A DNA stretch of 64,000 nucleotides from Tritrichomonas musculus (lineage: Eukaryota; Parabasalia; Tritrichomonadida; Tritrichomonadidae): assembly GCA_039105265.1 (NCBI GenBank), contig JAPFFF010000030.1, positions 1,302,001-1,366,000 on the forward strand, written 5' to 3'. The translations under genes were made by a program, and so were the position numbers. The notes beneath the pieces are model-generated. The model did not search any database. It was given only the letters and a program-made list of their open reading frames with translations, and was not told the DNA's origin. Numbering within the stretch: position 1 is the first letter of the stretch; the number at the start of each line of letters is the position of its first letter. Below are positions 30,570 to 41,753 of the stretch, in pieces.

Positions 30570-31640
30570 AATATCAACAAGTTTTTGATAATTGTAGAAA
30601 GTTAAATAAAAAATGCATCATCTTCTTTGAAATTTATCGGAATGAATTCATAATTGTGATATCGAAAAGAACACGAATTATATTTTTCATCTTTCATGCT
30701 TTTTTCAATGTAATTATCTTTGATGTATCGTGCAATTTCGTTGTGATGACATTTGACAGCTTCAACAAAGCATCTCCCATATGAACGATTCGGTGGTTTA
30801 ACTTTGTCTCGCTCAAGGATGTGAATCATTTCAACCACAGAGATTGGCTTAGAGGAACTTCATTTATTCTCAAAAACTGGAAAAATTGAATTGATCCAAA
30901 AAAGGCGGCATATTCGATTAATGACGTTTCTTTTTTCTTTATTAAAAATGAGTTCGTCTCAAATAGTGACGGTTTAATTTTGGCGTTTTTTTGACATGTT
31001 TGTTTGGTTGATGAAAGCAACAAATTCTTCAATTGAATCTGATCGAATTAACTGGCAAATATATGCTTCATTCTCTCCAATTCGCCTCTTTTTATCAAAA
31101 TTTGAATCTTTGACAATCTCATCAATGCCGTTGGATTCGCCAATTCTTCGCTGGATGTCGTCGTCAATGAACGATTTGATCTCTGGAAACAAAAATTGCA
31201 AATATTCTTTATTTCGGATTAACATGATAATCGAAGTGTCAACCGTTATGATTTTTCGTTTTATGAGAAAAAGAAGGATTGGCTTGCTGTTTTTTAAAAT
31301 GGTGAAAATCTCTGAATTCGTGAAGTTTCACTTGAGATCGTTTTCTAAATATAGAAGAACTTTTTCAATCTGATCAAAAAAAATTGGTTGCCGGCGGTGA
31401 TTTTTCGCTATTTTGTTATAAAATGAAGGAATTCTTTGAATTCATTTTAATTTTGAAAAATATCTTGAGATTTTAAACAGTTAATTAAGTTTTGAAAAAT
31501 GTTCTCGTTTGAATCTGGATCATCGATGTAACTTAAAAAAATACTCTGCAATTCTTTTTTGCTATCAATAAATTGTTGAATTTCCTTTTTTTTATAATAA
31601 ATTTTTTCCTTAAAGATTGTTAAAAAAAGTCAGTTTTGGT
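30570..31640 (-). pseudogene. DUF3447/ankyrin gene, heavily decayed
   Basis: Minus-strand pieces in changing frames keep the order of a DUF3447 protein. From 31590 down: EIQQFIDSKKELQSIFLSYI, then NLINCLKSQDIF, EFKEFLHF, a segment with NKEYLQFLFPEIKSFIDD (30974-31225), then GENEAYICQLIRSDSIEEF, then SLIEYAAFFGSIQFFQFLRI (30826-31032), and finally IHILERDKVKPPNRSYGRC...AVKCHHNEIARYIKDN (30602-30838). The last two segments are the ankyrin-like hallmark of the family. I count at least five interruptions by stops or frame changes. It is a host gene remnant, and intact relatives are numerous in trichomonads. Confidence 0.85.
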
Positions 31641-31814
31641 CAAAAGTCTGTTTCAATTCTTTTACAAATTAAAATAATTTTTTTCTCATGAACCTTATGG
31701 AATAATTCAACACTTTTAATTAATTATTGTATCTAATATTATGTATAATCTATTTTATTTATTATATTTAAAAAAAACATTATGATTAAAAATAAAACAT
31801 ATTCATTTGCTATT

Positions 31815-32100
31815 TCCCTTCTCCCAAATAATTTTATAAAAGGGTAATTTGGGATAACTTCCCCAAATAAATTATTTGAAAGAATGATTGTACAAATTTT
31901 CATCGAAATTCGTTAACCTCGATTTTCGTGATATTTAATTATGTCTTCATTCATTAAATTTCAATGCACAATCTCTTTATATTGAATTTAAAACCCAAAT
32001 ACTATTATACATTTATGCTAAATATAAACTAGGTTTAAAAAAAATTACCCTTTTATTCTTTTAAAATTACCCTTGTGCGAAATTATGTGGGAAAAGGGTA
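31815..32100. repeat. imperfect inverted-repeat element, about 286 bp
   Basis: The left arm (31815-31851, TTCCCTTCTCCCAAATAATT then AAAGGGTAATTT) and the inverse right arm (about 32049-32100) match over about 37 bases with several mismatches. Both carry the submotifs CCCTT and AAAGGGTAATTT. No clear target duplication was found. It is probably a short degraded foldback or MITE. Confidence 0.5.
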
Positions 32101-32142
32101 TAGTTTCTAATAAAAAGATGAAACAAAGAATTAAAAAGAATT

Positions 32143-32514
32143 TCATGTGGATCTAAATTCTAATGACTTTTTAATGACAGTATCAATTGCTTCACCATAC
32201 CATCCAATAGTTTCTTTAATTTTTTCTTCTAATTGATTTTTTTGATTTTTATCTTTTGTGCTGTGGTATTGATAACATTCATCTATAACTTCAATCTTAT
32301 CTAGTATTAAAGCAGCATGGATACCAAATGCTGAAGAGCTTGTATTTTTGGATATTTCTTTAATTTCAATTGTTAATTTGTCAATTCCTTTTCGCAAATT
32401 CTCAAAATTGCTATCAATTTCAAACCTGCCAATCAATACGTTGAGTTTTTCATCAAGTTCTGAAGCTTCAGATGAAAAATCCTCAAAATCATCAAAATCA
32501 CAACAAAATTGCAT
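32143..32514 (-). CDS. hypothetical helical protein, 123 aa
   Basis: The frame is open from about 32685, but the first methionine that gives a sensible protein is at 32514 (MQFCCDFDDFEDFSSEASEL); the upstream part is hydrophobic and AT-driven. The 123-residue product is acidic at the N-terminus and mostly amphipathic helix after residue 20 (NLRKGIDKLTIEIKEISKNT, later NQLEEKIKETIGWYGEAID). No known domain, signal peptide or initiator is recognised. It may be a small gene or a fragment of a coiled-coil protein. Confidence 0.4.
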   Translation of the reverse strand: MQFCCDFDDFEDFSSEASELDEKLNVLIGRFEIDSNFENLRKGIDKLTIEIKEISKNTSSSAFGIHAALILDKIEVIDECYQYHSTKDKNQKNQLEEKIKETIGWYGEAIDTVIKKSLEFRST

Positions 32515-32913
32515 TTTTAATATTGGGCAGTTTTTTTTTTCATATAGTATATTTTTTTTTCGGTCAAAAAGTTTCCACAATTTGATAGAGTGAAAAATAA
32601 TCATGAACTTTTTCTTAAAGACAAAAAATAAAATAACTTTTTGATGCAAAATGTTTATGACTGGAGAAACCAAATTGACCCTCAATTATTTTTCTATTTA
32701 TTTTAATCGTTTGTTTTTATAGAATACTTGCTTAAAATATATATTATATATCCTTCTCTTATTGATTTGGTCCGTCAATTTTTTGCTATTTAAACTTTTA
32801 ATTTTCAATATGAATATGACGATAAGTTCTCTTTTAATGTAAATATTTCAATTAAATTTTTGTTGATTCCAAGAAATGGAGTTGATTGCATCTTATAAAA
32901 AAAATAACATCAT

Positions 32914-34587
32914 ATGTGTTTAAATTTTAACTTTAATATTAAAAGCATTTTTTCGATATGCACACCAATCTCAACAACAGAGTGCGAAGTCGAAAACTGC
33001 GCCACATGTGTTGCTGGAGACAAGACAACTTGCCAAACTTGCTCACCAAATTATGAAACATTAGACAGTGGAAAGACATGCACACCAGTCTCAACAACAG
33101 AATGCCCTCCTAAATATTATAATAGAAATGGAACATGTATTTACTGCGAGTATGAAATTAATCCAAATCCACGACCTGGCGAACCTGTATGCCCAATTCC
33201 ATGCTCAATACATATACCAAATTGCTTAACTTGCCCATTAGTTCAAAATGTTTATTATTGCACTGCATGTGCAAATGTATGTGCAAATTGTTCTTCACGT
33301 GGTACAAATGTATGCATAGCTTGTGATGAAACCAGGTTCTTCAATCCAGTACCAATAGAAATTGGAGGAATTTATAGATGAAATTGCATTGATGGATTAG
33401 ATTACTTTGATGGACAATGCGTTCCACCAATTCCAACAGTTGCACCTTCATATCCATATGAAATTGTTGATGATTTGAATGATGGACAAGGAATTGGTAA
33501 TGTTATTGAACCTAATGAAACAGATCCTTCTCATATAACATTCAAAAAAGATGCAGGATATAAAGAAAATACTCTTTATACATATTCACTTCAGCCTAAT
33601 GTAAATACAGTTGAAATTCCTTCTTCAATACAGAATTTCCAATTAAAACTGAGTGATAATCAAGAAGTTACAATTGTTTTGCCAAAAGATGGAAATGATG
33701 TTGCTGTCAATTTCACTGGTAATCCAATTATTAAAGTTGATTCTGACCAAAGTTCAAATCTTGATGTTATTGGAAACGGCGTTCTTACAATTAATACACC
33801 AAATGTTGAAGATCTCAAAGATGAAACACTTAATGTTGGAACAATTCAACCAAATGGTGACAAAATCGAATTAAAATCAAATGCTCCAAAATTGAACATT
33901 AAAAAGATTGATATATATCCAATCGAAGGACAACCAACAACCACAATTTCTGGTAATGAAAATGGAGAAACATCATGCGAAGGTCTTTATCTCCAAGGTC
34001 GTTCTAACCTCGTTGTTAAAAATATTGATTTATCGAAAGATATCTATATTGGTTTACTTTCTTCATTACACATTGAAGATAAAGCTAAGTTTGAAAAAGC
34101 AAGGTTCCACGTTAAATACAGCAGACAAACACCTGAAACTATTTTCCCAATTGTTTTCAAAGGAGACAATGGATTTTTGCCATTTGATGGTGATATTGTT
34201 ATTGAAAAACAAGAGGAAGGAGCTATTATTAATGCAGATCAAGAAGAAATATTAATTGCTGAATTTGATGGCCAAAATCAAGACCAATCTTATAACGCTT
34301 GCTTAAATTACAGTGCACACTATAAAGGAGGTGAAGGTTTCAATGATGCAAATTGCTACAACAGCACTGATGAAGGCTCAAATAAAGCTTACATGAAATC
34401 CACTAAATCTCAGAAGAAAGGTGACGATGATAAAGGCGGTTTATCTGCTGGTGCAATTGCTGGTATCGTTATTGCATGCGTTGTCGTAGTAGCTGCCATT
34501 ATTGCTCTCCTTGTTTACTTCCTTGTCATTAAGAAGAGGAATCAATCTACAACATCAACACAAGGAGATTCTTCAATTGCAATTTAA
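32914..34587 (+). pseudogene. cysteine-rich membrane surface protein, truncated with in-frame TGA
   Basis: One frame encodes a surface-type protein. A Cys-rich region (32957-33330, ENCATCVAGDKTTCQTCSPN and similar CxxC units) comes first, then a beta-rich ectodomain (33430-34400), then a single transmembrane segment (GAIAGIVIACVVVVAAIIAL) and a short cytosolic tail (KKRNQSTTSTQGDSSIAI). A TGA at 33379-33381 interrupts the frame between IYR and NCIDG; the downstream part continues in the same frame. The start at 32914 lacks a signal peptide and falls inside a CTPVSTTEC-type repeat (copies near 32957 and 33079), so the 5' end has been lost as well. The intact family would be exported and anchored in the plasma membrane. 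TGA read-through is a less likely alternative. Confidence 0.75.
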
Positions 34588-34914
34588 TTTTAGAATACGA
34601 TTGCAATTTACTTATATCTGTGCTATTTTTATTTTTTTAACAAAGAAAATTAAAATAGCAAATTGGTTATTAAAATTTTTTTTTATATTTAAATCATCAA
34701 TTTCGGTTTTTGTTTTATTTTGATCTTGATTTCGTCAACATAAATTGAAATTTTATATTAAATGTAGTTATCTAGACAGCCTTGGGTATGATTACGTGAT
34801 TCTTTTAACAGGTGATATATAAGATATTTGATTAAGTTGATTTCCAGTTAAAAACAAAGTATTTCCTTTTAGGTGTTTCGAAGACATCTTCCAAATTTGT
34901 ATGTATAAATTCTG

Positions 34915-35293
34915 TTATATAAACTAAGTTTTTAATTTGTCCCTTCTTATCGTCCTCTCAAATTTGAATAAAGCTAAATATTTTTTTTTAAGTTATAAAG
35001 GCTTGAATACCTTCATTCATTTCAGGTCGAGGCTCCCGCTATTACCTTAACCAATTGGGCTTAGCCCTCAAAGGCTCCCAAAGCTATTTAAAAGGTATTT
35101 TTCCTGAATAAAAAACTTTTTTATATTCTTTTTTTTTATTTTCATCTTCTCAAAATTGAAAGATATGGTATTTTAAAAAAAATAATTTGTCCCTACTTAT
35201 CGTCCTACTTTCTGAAGACTCATAGAAAATTTGAATTAAAAGCTCTCAATTTTTTTGTGAATAAGGTAATAATTAAAAAACTTAGTTTATATA
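34915..35293. repeat. 379-bp inverted-repeat element with internal direct repeats
   Basis: TATATAAACTAAGTTTTTAA (34915-34934) is matched by its inverse at 35271-35293. Inside, TAATTTGTCCCTTCTTATCG plus TCCT (34933-34956) recurs in the same orientation at 35183-35206. No clear target duplication. The element ends about 220 bp ahead of the next gene's initiator. Confidence 0.55.
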
Positions 35294-35513
35294 TTTTCAA
35301 ATTTGAATTAACATTGAAATATTTGTATGAGTTTTCATAAAATTGTCGTTCCATTTATTTTCATTTTTTTCAAATATGGAAACAAATCTAGGTCTTATTT
35401 AGACCAAAATTCGTTTTTAATGAGACACAAAAGTATTTTTTCAAATTTATTGGCATAAAATTAACTTAATTTTTTTTTTTTATTGAAAATTTGAAAATTT
35501 TCAAAATTTTTGT

Positions 35514-35526
35514 TCATTTTCATTTA
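35514..35526 (+). promoter_or_regulatory. double initiator of the DUF3447/UBR gene
   Basis: Two overlapping matches, TCATTTT (35514-35520) and TCATTTA (35520-35526), lie 16 and 10 nt (+1 A) before the ATG at 35532. Confidence 0.6.
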
Positions 35527-35531
35527 TTTAA

Positions 35532-38500
35532 ATGTACTTTACAAACGCCATTTTCACAACACATATCAATAAACCAATTGGACACAAACCATCTTTTGGC
35601 TTATGTTCTCTTCTTGATTGCTTACCAGATTTATTAAAAATTTTTCCTCGAAATTTCGAAATTTCAACAAACAGAGGAAAATATTACTTCAATAAAGATT
35701 TGATTTGTATCATGATTCCAATTATTGGCGGAGCTTTAAATAACGATCTCAGTCAATTTCTTTTAAAAATTGAAGATAATTCTAATATTATGAAAAAGAT
35801 AGAAAATTTATGCAGGGGCGATAAAGTTGATTTTTACAAACATGAAGAAAAAGAAATCAAAATAATTACCAAATTATTTATCAATGATATCCTTTCAATA
35901 ACATACAGCAACTCTAATGACGATCAACTTATAAAACCCCAAGAAAAAACTTCTTTAAAAATAGATTTTAAGTGCCTTTTCCAACTTTTGCAAGAAAAAT
36001 TACCAAAAACATTTAAAATTAAAACAGATAAAAACGAATACGCTTGTAATTCATTAGGAATCATGTCTTCAAAAGCTATTTTGGCATTTTTAGAATCAAA
36101 TACGAACTCTGATGAATTTTATTTTAATTTTTCAGATGAAAATTCTGAATTTCAATTAATTGCAGATTATTTCAATTTTAATGAAATGAAAATTACTTCA
36201 GATTTCATTGATTCTCTTCAAGAAATAGCAGAACAACTAGAAATCACTCCAATAATTTCACTAATTAATGAAACATACGACAAATACGACGAAAATCTTC
36301 AAAAATCGACAGAAAATCAAAAAATAATTGAACCATACGATGAACTTTTTGAGAGACTATTCAAAATTAAGGAAACTGGACCAGAAGAAGTTTCTGAATT
36401 TATTTTGAAATCAAATTGGATTGGTTCAGAATCGAAAGTTGAAGAACTTGTTGCTTGTTTGCTTCATGTGATAAATGTCGATATTTTCGTTCATCAAGAA
36501 ATTCTTGATTTGATCATTATATTAGCAGAAAGACAAGATGAAATCAAAGAACTTTCAATTTTAATTCCATTTTTGACCAACAAAATAATAAAATCTTTTT
36601 GTAAATCAAAAATTGTTCCTTCATTTGCGTATAAATTGTATCAAAAAGACTTCATTTCAATTAATACAATTATAAAGCAAATTTCATTCAATTTAACAAA
36701 TAAAATGAAATACTTAATCACTCCAGACTATGATGAATTCACACCGAATTATCAAATTATATTAGCTTCTTTAGTTTGGTTCTTTCCAGAACTTGTAGAG
36801 CGTAATCTTCTCAATAACAAATTATTGTCATGCGTTTTAAAAAGGGTTCCTTATGCTAATTCAAATATTGTTGACAATGTTGAAAAAATGAAGGAATTGA
36901 GAGACAATTATGTTGAAACAGATTCTATTATTCGAGCTCTGAGAAATGATGATATTGATTCATTTCAAACAATTATAACGAATGGTGGAATTGACATTCA
37001 AAATTTAAAGATTGAAGTCCCTTTTTTTGACAATTTAGATGGTAAAGTTTCATTCATTGATTACGCAGCTGCTTGTGGATCAATCAAATGCTTCAAGTAC
37101 TTGTATTTGAACAATGCTTCATTTACAAAAGATACGCTAATTTATTCTGTTGGTGGCGGAAATGTTGAAATAATAAGGATTGTTGACCAAAATAAAGATA
37201 ACATTGTATTTCAACCACCGAAAAAGTTCTATTCATCACAATTATTCAATATGAATAATAATCCAAAGATTGACGTTTTTAGAGAAGCAATTAAAAAGCA
37301 CGAAAATGATATTTTTGATTGGCTACTTGATCAAAATAGTTTTGAATCAGAAAAGGACTTGATAACTTTGTTTAAGATTTCAATATCAAGCGGAAACACA
37401 TATGCCATGATGGAAATTCTTAGGAAATTCTCAAATTTAAACAAATTAGAAAACGAAGAAATTTACAAGATAATCCAAGAAGCATGCAGCAATGGATTTT
37501 ATAGTATTTTAGTGTTTTTGACACAATTGATCCAATTTAGTGATTTGGTTGATCCAACAAAAGGAGAACATTCTGATTTGAAAGATGTTTCAAACAGGAG
37601 AATTAAAATACGAGTCTTAAACTCTGATCTTTTGAAGAGCTCAATTAGTTATGGCATGTTTTCAATCTTTGAATTAATATTGAAAGAAACAGGAATAAAT
37701 AACTCGCAATGCTTATTTAATGGATTAATTGAAGCTGCCGAAACAAACAATTTAGATGTAGTTAAATATATTTTAGAAAATAAATTATATGAATTATCTC
37801 CTCTTTTCTTGATAAAATTAATAAAACAATCAATTCAAGCTGGCAGTGAAGATGTTACAAATTATTTCTTCGAAAAAGAAGTAATTGTTACAAATGAAAT
37901 TCTGCAATCAGCTTGTTCAGCTCAAAATATTAACCTGGTAAAGTTATTGATTCAAAAAGCAGCTGAAAAACGCATATCTCTTGATTTCACCAATCCTTTC
38001 ATTAAAGCAGTTAATCCATTTTTAGACGATATTTGCCGTCATTTAGCTGAAATGAAAGTTTCATTGAATTATCAAATAATTTTACGTGAACTTAATTATA
38101 TTGCAGAAGTAAATCCAAGAATTCCAATTCTTCTTATTGAGAATTCAGATGATGATTTCAAAGATGACATTTTCACAGAATCATTGCAGGCAGCAATTAA
38201 TGCAAAAGACACAGAAATCATTGATTATTTAATCAAAAAAGGTGTTAATTTACATAGTTTGTTATTACAAGCAATTAAAGAATCGGATTTAACAACAGTA
38301 AGAACAATTTTGGAATATAATCATACACCGGAATTCATTAATCAAATTGGAGCTCAAGGAACTCCTTTACATGCAGCTGTTCGTTGGAATAAAAAAGATA
38401 TTGTTGAATTACTTCTTCAAACACAAGGAATTGATCCAAGTATCTCTATTGATTCAGTCAAGACGCCTCTTATTGAAGCTGTTTCTTTAAATAACTTAGA

Positions 38501-40985
38501 ATCAGTTAATTTGATTCTTGACTTTTATGGAGAATCAATAAAAAATCAAGGTTACCAAATACACAATGCATTTAAAGCAATCCTAGCTAAACAATCAACT
38601 CGTAATTTTAATATGCCAGACATTGATGTAAATATGAATAATAGAATGATGTTTGGTTTTAATAATTTTGATACTACGAATGAACGATTGATATTTGTGA
38701 GATTATTGGATATTAAAAAAGATTTGGAGCCAATTAATATGATTGAAGAAGATCTTCTTTCATATGCAATTATAGAAAAAGATGAATCCATTGTTGAAAA
38801 GTTATTAACAATGAAAACAACAGACTTGAAACGAAAACTAAAAAATCGAGATTCATATCTTCACATTGCAATTGATGGTTCCGAAATTACACCAATACAA
38901 AAATTACTTATAGGTCATCCAGATATTGACATTAATTCACAAAATGTATTATCAGAAACTCCATTAACTAAAGCAGTTATTAATGAAAATATAGAACTTG
39001 TTGAATTAATTGTTTCTCATCCAGAATTTGATCCAATTTTAAGTCGTCTTGATCATGCTTTCTTTCTTTCTATTCCTCATAAAAACCTTTCAAGATTCCT
39101 TTTAACAGTGAATTCTCTTGACGTTAATTGTCACTCAGTTGGTTCACAAAATCAACAGTTTAAACGAACACCTTTGATGGAAGCAATTAAATGCAATGAT
39201 ATAGAACTTGCAGAGTTGATAATCAATCATCATTCATTTGATCCTTCAAAAAGTAAGATTAAATCTTGTCTTTTCAATTCAGTAATCAGTAAAAATTTGA
39301 ATTTATTCAGATTTTTACTGAAAATGAATGGAAATGAAGTTAATATTAAAAATGCTGAAAATATATCATTGCTTGGTTGTGCCGCTTCAATCAGAAACAA
39401 TGAAGAAATCTTGAATGAAATTATAAGTAATGAAAATTTTGATCCAGTTAAAAGTGACATTACAGCATCATTCTTAAATTCAAATAATCAAAAAGCAATG
39501 AAAATGCTTGTTTCATATGATGAAGAACACGGAAATCATCTTTCTTTAGACAGTATTGATTTAAATCTTCAATCAGATCCAACTCTTGATAAACGAAAAC
39601 AAAAGCTTAATAAAGCACATCAATACTTATTACGAATGAAAGAAATTGTTCCAAAAATTCATCCATTTTGCACATCGATTGTATCCAATCAAAATAAATT
39701 AACACAAGATTTGTACAACTGCAAAACATGTGAAATTGAAGGAATTTGTGAAATTTGTGCCAAAATTTGTCACAAAAATCACGAAATTGAAAAAGTGATG
39801 CATTTTTCTTTATCAAACAAGACGAGTCGTTGTAAATGTTCATCAAATGATCATCAATGCAAATGCATGACATCTCAAATTTGCAGCGATGATGATGAAA
39901 TATACGATGACATGACAGTTAATGATAAAAGTGATGTTGAACATGTAACACACGTAGGTAATTATAGTAATATATTACGTAATATGTTTATGAATCGTAA
40001 CAACAACATTTTACCTAAATATAAAGAAGAAGAAGAAGATAATGAAGAAGAACATGTAAATACTGATTTGATGATTAATCATGAATTTGACAGTCTAAAA
40101 TGTTCTCTTGATTTGTCAGGTTTTCAACCGATTTATCAAATCATGTATCGTTGCAAAAAGTGCCAAGTTGACATCTGTCAAAGCTGTGCAATTAGATGTC
40201 ATAAAGGCCATCCTCTTCAATACAAAGGAATGGTTCATGATTCACTTTGTAATTGCAAAAATGTAACAGATTGCAAATGCACGGAACGAAAGAATGCAAT
40301 CTGCAGTTATTTGTTCTATGGAACTGAATATGCCGTCCAGCCTTGGTTTAGATGTGAGACATGCGGAACAGCTGGATCAAAAGGATGCTGTGCATTGTGT
40401 GCAACTCGATGTCATCATGGCCATAAAGTGCATTCAGAAAGAGAAGAAAATGCTTTTTGTGATTGTGGTTCAAGTGACTTGAAATCGATGTGTCAAAACA
40501 TGAAGTTTCCGCCTTTTAATTACTTGACTTGCTGCACGAACAGAAACCAGAATTATGTGATTCAAAAGCAGCGAATGTATCACTGCTTCACATGTGGAAT
40601 AACAAGCAAAAATCAAGGAATCTGCGAAAGTTGTGCAATTCATTGTCACATCGGTCATAAAGTAACTTTTGTTGGCACTTTTTCATTTGCTTGTGAATGT
40701 GCAACGATTGACTTTTACTGCAGAAGATTCAACTGCATCGCAAGTCTTTGTCCCGAAATGAAAAATAGTGGGAAATGTGAACGTTTAAATGTAAACAAAA
40801 ATGCAATTTTTAGGAAATTCATATGCTACACTTGTGACAAAGAAGGCCAAAAAGAATTTTGTGAGGCTTGTGCAGTTACATGCCATAAAAATCACGATGT
40901 TCATTTTGTCGAGTTTTCTAATTTTGAATGTCAATGCGGGCATTGCCAATGCATGCCAAATGGAGAACAAAATGAATCTATTTGA
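35532..40985 (+). CDS. BTB-BTB / ankyrin (DUF3447) / five UBR-box protein
   Basis: 1817 residues, one uninterrupted frame. Residues about 20-130 and 145-255 look like two degenerate BTB/POZ modules (CLPDLLKIFPRNFEI...; CLFQLLQEKLPKTFKIKT...). A DUF3447-type helical region follows (to about 600, with FIDYAAACGSIKCFKYLYL), then ankyrin repeats to about 1340 (clearest at about 941, GTPLHAAVRWNKKDIVELLL). Five UBR-type zinc fingers end the protein, starting near 1395, 1538, 1604, 1682 and 1762. Each has CxxC, then CxxCAxxCHxxH, then a CxC pair (for example CESCAIHCHIGHKV). UBR boxes bind N-degrons in N-end-rule ubiquitin ligases, usually one per protein. No RING or HECT domain is seen, so BTB modules might recruit a cullin (inference). 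A good initiator precedes it. Confidence 0.9.
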   Translation: MYFTNAIFTTHINKPIGHKPSFGLCSLLDCLPDLLKIFPRNFEISTNRGKYYFNKDLICIMIPIIGGALNNDLSQFLLKIEDNSNIMKKIENLCRGDKVDFYKHEEKEIKIITKLFINDILSITYSNSNDDQLIKPQEKTSLKIDFKCLFQLLQEKLPKTFKIKTDKNEYACNSLGIMSSKAILAFLESNTNSDEFYFNFSDENSEFQLIADYFNFNEMKITSDFIDSLQEIAEQLEITPIISLINETYDKYDENLQKSTENQKIIEPYDELFERLFKIKETGPEEVSEFILKSNWIGSESKVEELVACLLHVINVDIFVHQEILDLIIILAERQDEIKELSILIPFLTNKIIKSFCKSKIVPSFAYKLYQKDFISINTIIKQISFNLTNKMKYLITPDYDEFTPNYQIILASLVWFFPELVERNLLNNKLLSCVLKRVPYANSNIVDNVEKMKELRDNYVETDSIIRALRNDDIDSFQTIITNGGIDIQNLKIEVPFFDNLDGKVSFIDYAAACGSIKCFKYLYLNNASFTKDTLIYSVGGGNVEIIRIVDQNKDNIVFQPPKKFYSSQLFNMNNNPKIDVFREAIKKHENDIFDWLLDQNSFESEKDLITLFKISISSGNTYAMMEILRKFSNLNKLENEEIYKIIQEACSNGFYSILVFLTQLIQFSDLVDPTKGEHSDLKDVSNRRIKIRVLNSDLLKSSISYGMFSIFELILKETGINNSQCLFNGLIEAAETNNLDVVKYILENKLYELSPLFLIKLIKQSIQAGSEDVTNYFFEKEVIVTNEILQSACSAQNINLVKLLIQKAAEKRISLDFTNPFIKAVNPFLDDICRHLAEMKVSLNYQIILRELNYIAEVNPRIPILLIENSDDDFKDDIFTESLQAAINAKDTEIIDYLIKKGVNLHSLLLQAIKESDLTTVRTILEYNHTPEFINQIGAQGTPLHAAVRWNKKDIVELLLQTQGIDPSISIDSVKTPLIEAVSLNNLESVNLILDFYGESIKNQGYQIHNAFKAILAKQSTRNFNMPDIDVNMNNRMMFGFNNFDTTNERLIFVRLLDIKKDLEPINMIEEDLLSYAIIEKDESIVEKLLTMKTTDLKRKLKNRDSYLHIAIDGSEITPIQKLLIGHPDIDINSQNVLSETPLTKAVINENIELVELIVSHPEFDPILSRLDHAFFLSIPHKNLSRFLLTVNSLDVNCHSVGSQNQQFKRTPLMEAIKCNDIELAELIINHHSFDPSKSKIKSCLFNSVISKNLNLFRFLLKMNGNEVNIKNAENISLLGCAASIRNNEEILNEIISNENFDPVKSDITASFLNSNNQKAMKMLVSYDEEHGNHLSLDSIDLNLQSDPTLDKRKQKLNKAHQYLLRMKEIVPKIHPFCTSIVSNQNKLTQDLYNCKTCEIEGICEICAKICHKNHEIEKVMHFSLSNKTSRCKCSSNDHQCKCMTSQICSDDDEIYDDMTVNDKSDVEHVTHVGNYSNILRNMFMNRNNNILPKYKEEEEDNEEEHVNTDLMINHEFDSLKCSLDLSGFQPIYQIMYRCKKCQVDICQSCAIRCHKGHPLQYKGMVHDSLCNCKNVTDCKCTERKNAICSYLFYGTEYAVQPWFRCETCGTAGSKGCCALCATRCHHGHKVHSEREENAFCDCGSSDLKSMCQNMKFPPFNYLTCCTNRNQNYVIQKQRMYHCFTCGITSKNQGICESCAIHCHIGHKVTFVGTFSFACECATIDFYCRRFNCIASLCPEMKNSGKCERLNVNKNAIFRKFICYTCDKEGQKEFCEACAVTCHKNHDVHFVEFSNFECQCGHCQCMPNGEQNESI

Positions 40986-41101
40986 GTTTGATTATTTATA
41001 ACAATTTTAATTTATTAACTTAATTAATTATGATAACTCATTGATATTAACTCTTTCACTTTACAATATCAATAAAAACTAACATTTTCTAGAATTATAT
41101 T

Positions 41102-41368
41102 TATTTTATTGAAGTTGAAACTTGGCTAAAATAGAATAAATTCCATCCATTTCAAGTAATTCTTTATTTGTTCCTTTTTCAACAATGTGTCAATCCTTGA
41201 GAACAAATATTTGTTCAAAAGATGAACAACTAGAATGGACGTTTTTCCATGTCGAAACTTTTCAAATAATTCTTGAACTAATTGTTCTGATTCTGCATCA
41301 AGAACTGCAGTATCTTCACTATAACCATAATATAGTTTGCAATACACTTTATTGCATCTCTTATTCAT
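41102..41368 (-). pseudogene. ABC transporter nucleotide-binding domain, 3' fragment
   Basis: On the minus strand, VLDAESEQLVQELFEKFRHG, then KTSILVVHLLNK and FSRIDTLL, matches the D-loop (SALDAESE), the post-Walker B helix and the H-loop region (HRLST...ADRI) of a multidrug-type exporter NBD. The Walker B and signature sequences upstream are no longer readable, and the tail ends early in EFILF. Only the last roughly 85 codons survive. This is a host gene remnant. Confidence 0.7.
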
Positions 41369-41396
41369 TCTATTCTATAAAGAATTCAGAAAAGAT

Positions 41397-41753
41397 TTGA
41401 AAAATGGATTGTTTGTCGTTTATGTAAAATGTACACAGATGTTGAATGTGAAAATGATGATATTTGTCATCGTGTTTGTTGGCCAAACAAAATGCCAATA
41501 ATAGATGAAAACAATTTGCACCAATGCCTGTTATTGTTGTCATCCTTGTTGTTGTGTAAAAGATGAGAAGAAACATTTCTGTTTTATGTAATAAAAATTT
41601 GTCTGTTTGTGTGATTTGTAAAGAATCATGTGAAAAATTGGCATCAGTTGTGATGAAATGGCGACATCCTACACACATACATTGTCTTGAAGATTTTGTC
41701 AATATTTCAAATGAAGATAAAAAAAAAGTGGAAACCGTTTTGGTTGAGTGAGC
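41397..41753 (+). pseudogene. decayed zinc-binding protein fragment, copy 1
   Basis: Cys/His-rich coding remnant. The first part reads CRLCKMYTDVECENDDICHR and the second, in another frame, reads SVCVICKESCEKLASVVMKW followed by RHPTHIHCLEDF. The DNA from 41397 to 41697 closely matches 46275-46574 over its whole length (common blocks such as GGCCAAACAAA, AGAAGAAACATTTC/GATAAGAAACATTTC, GTGATGAAATGG). It looks like a RING- or LIM-like zinc-binding gene that was duplicated and then decayed. The parent family was not identified. Confidence 0.6.

Noticed and set aside
33379-33381. TGA read as an amino acid (alternative genetic code)
   Set aside because: TGA is used as the normal stop in the nucleoside hydrolase and RCC1-kinase genes of this window.
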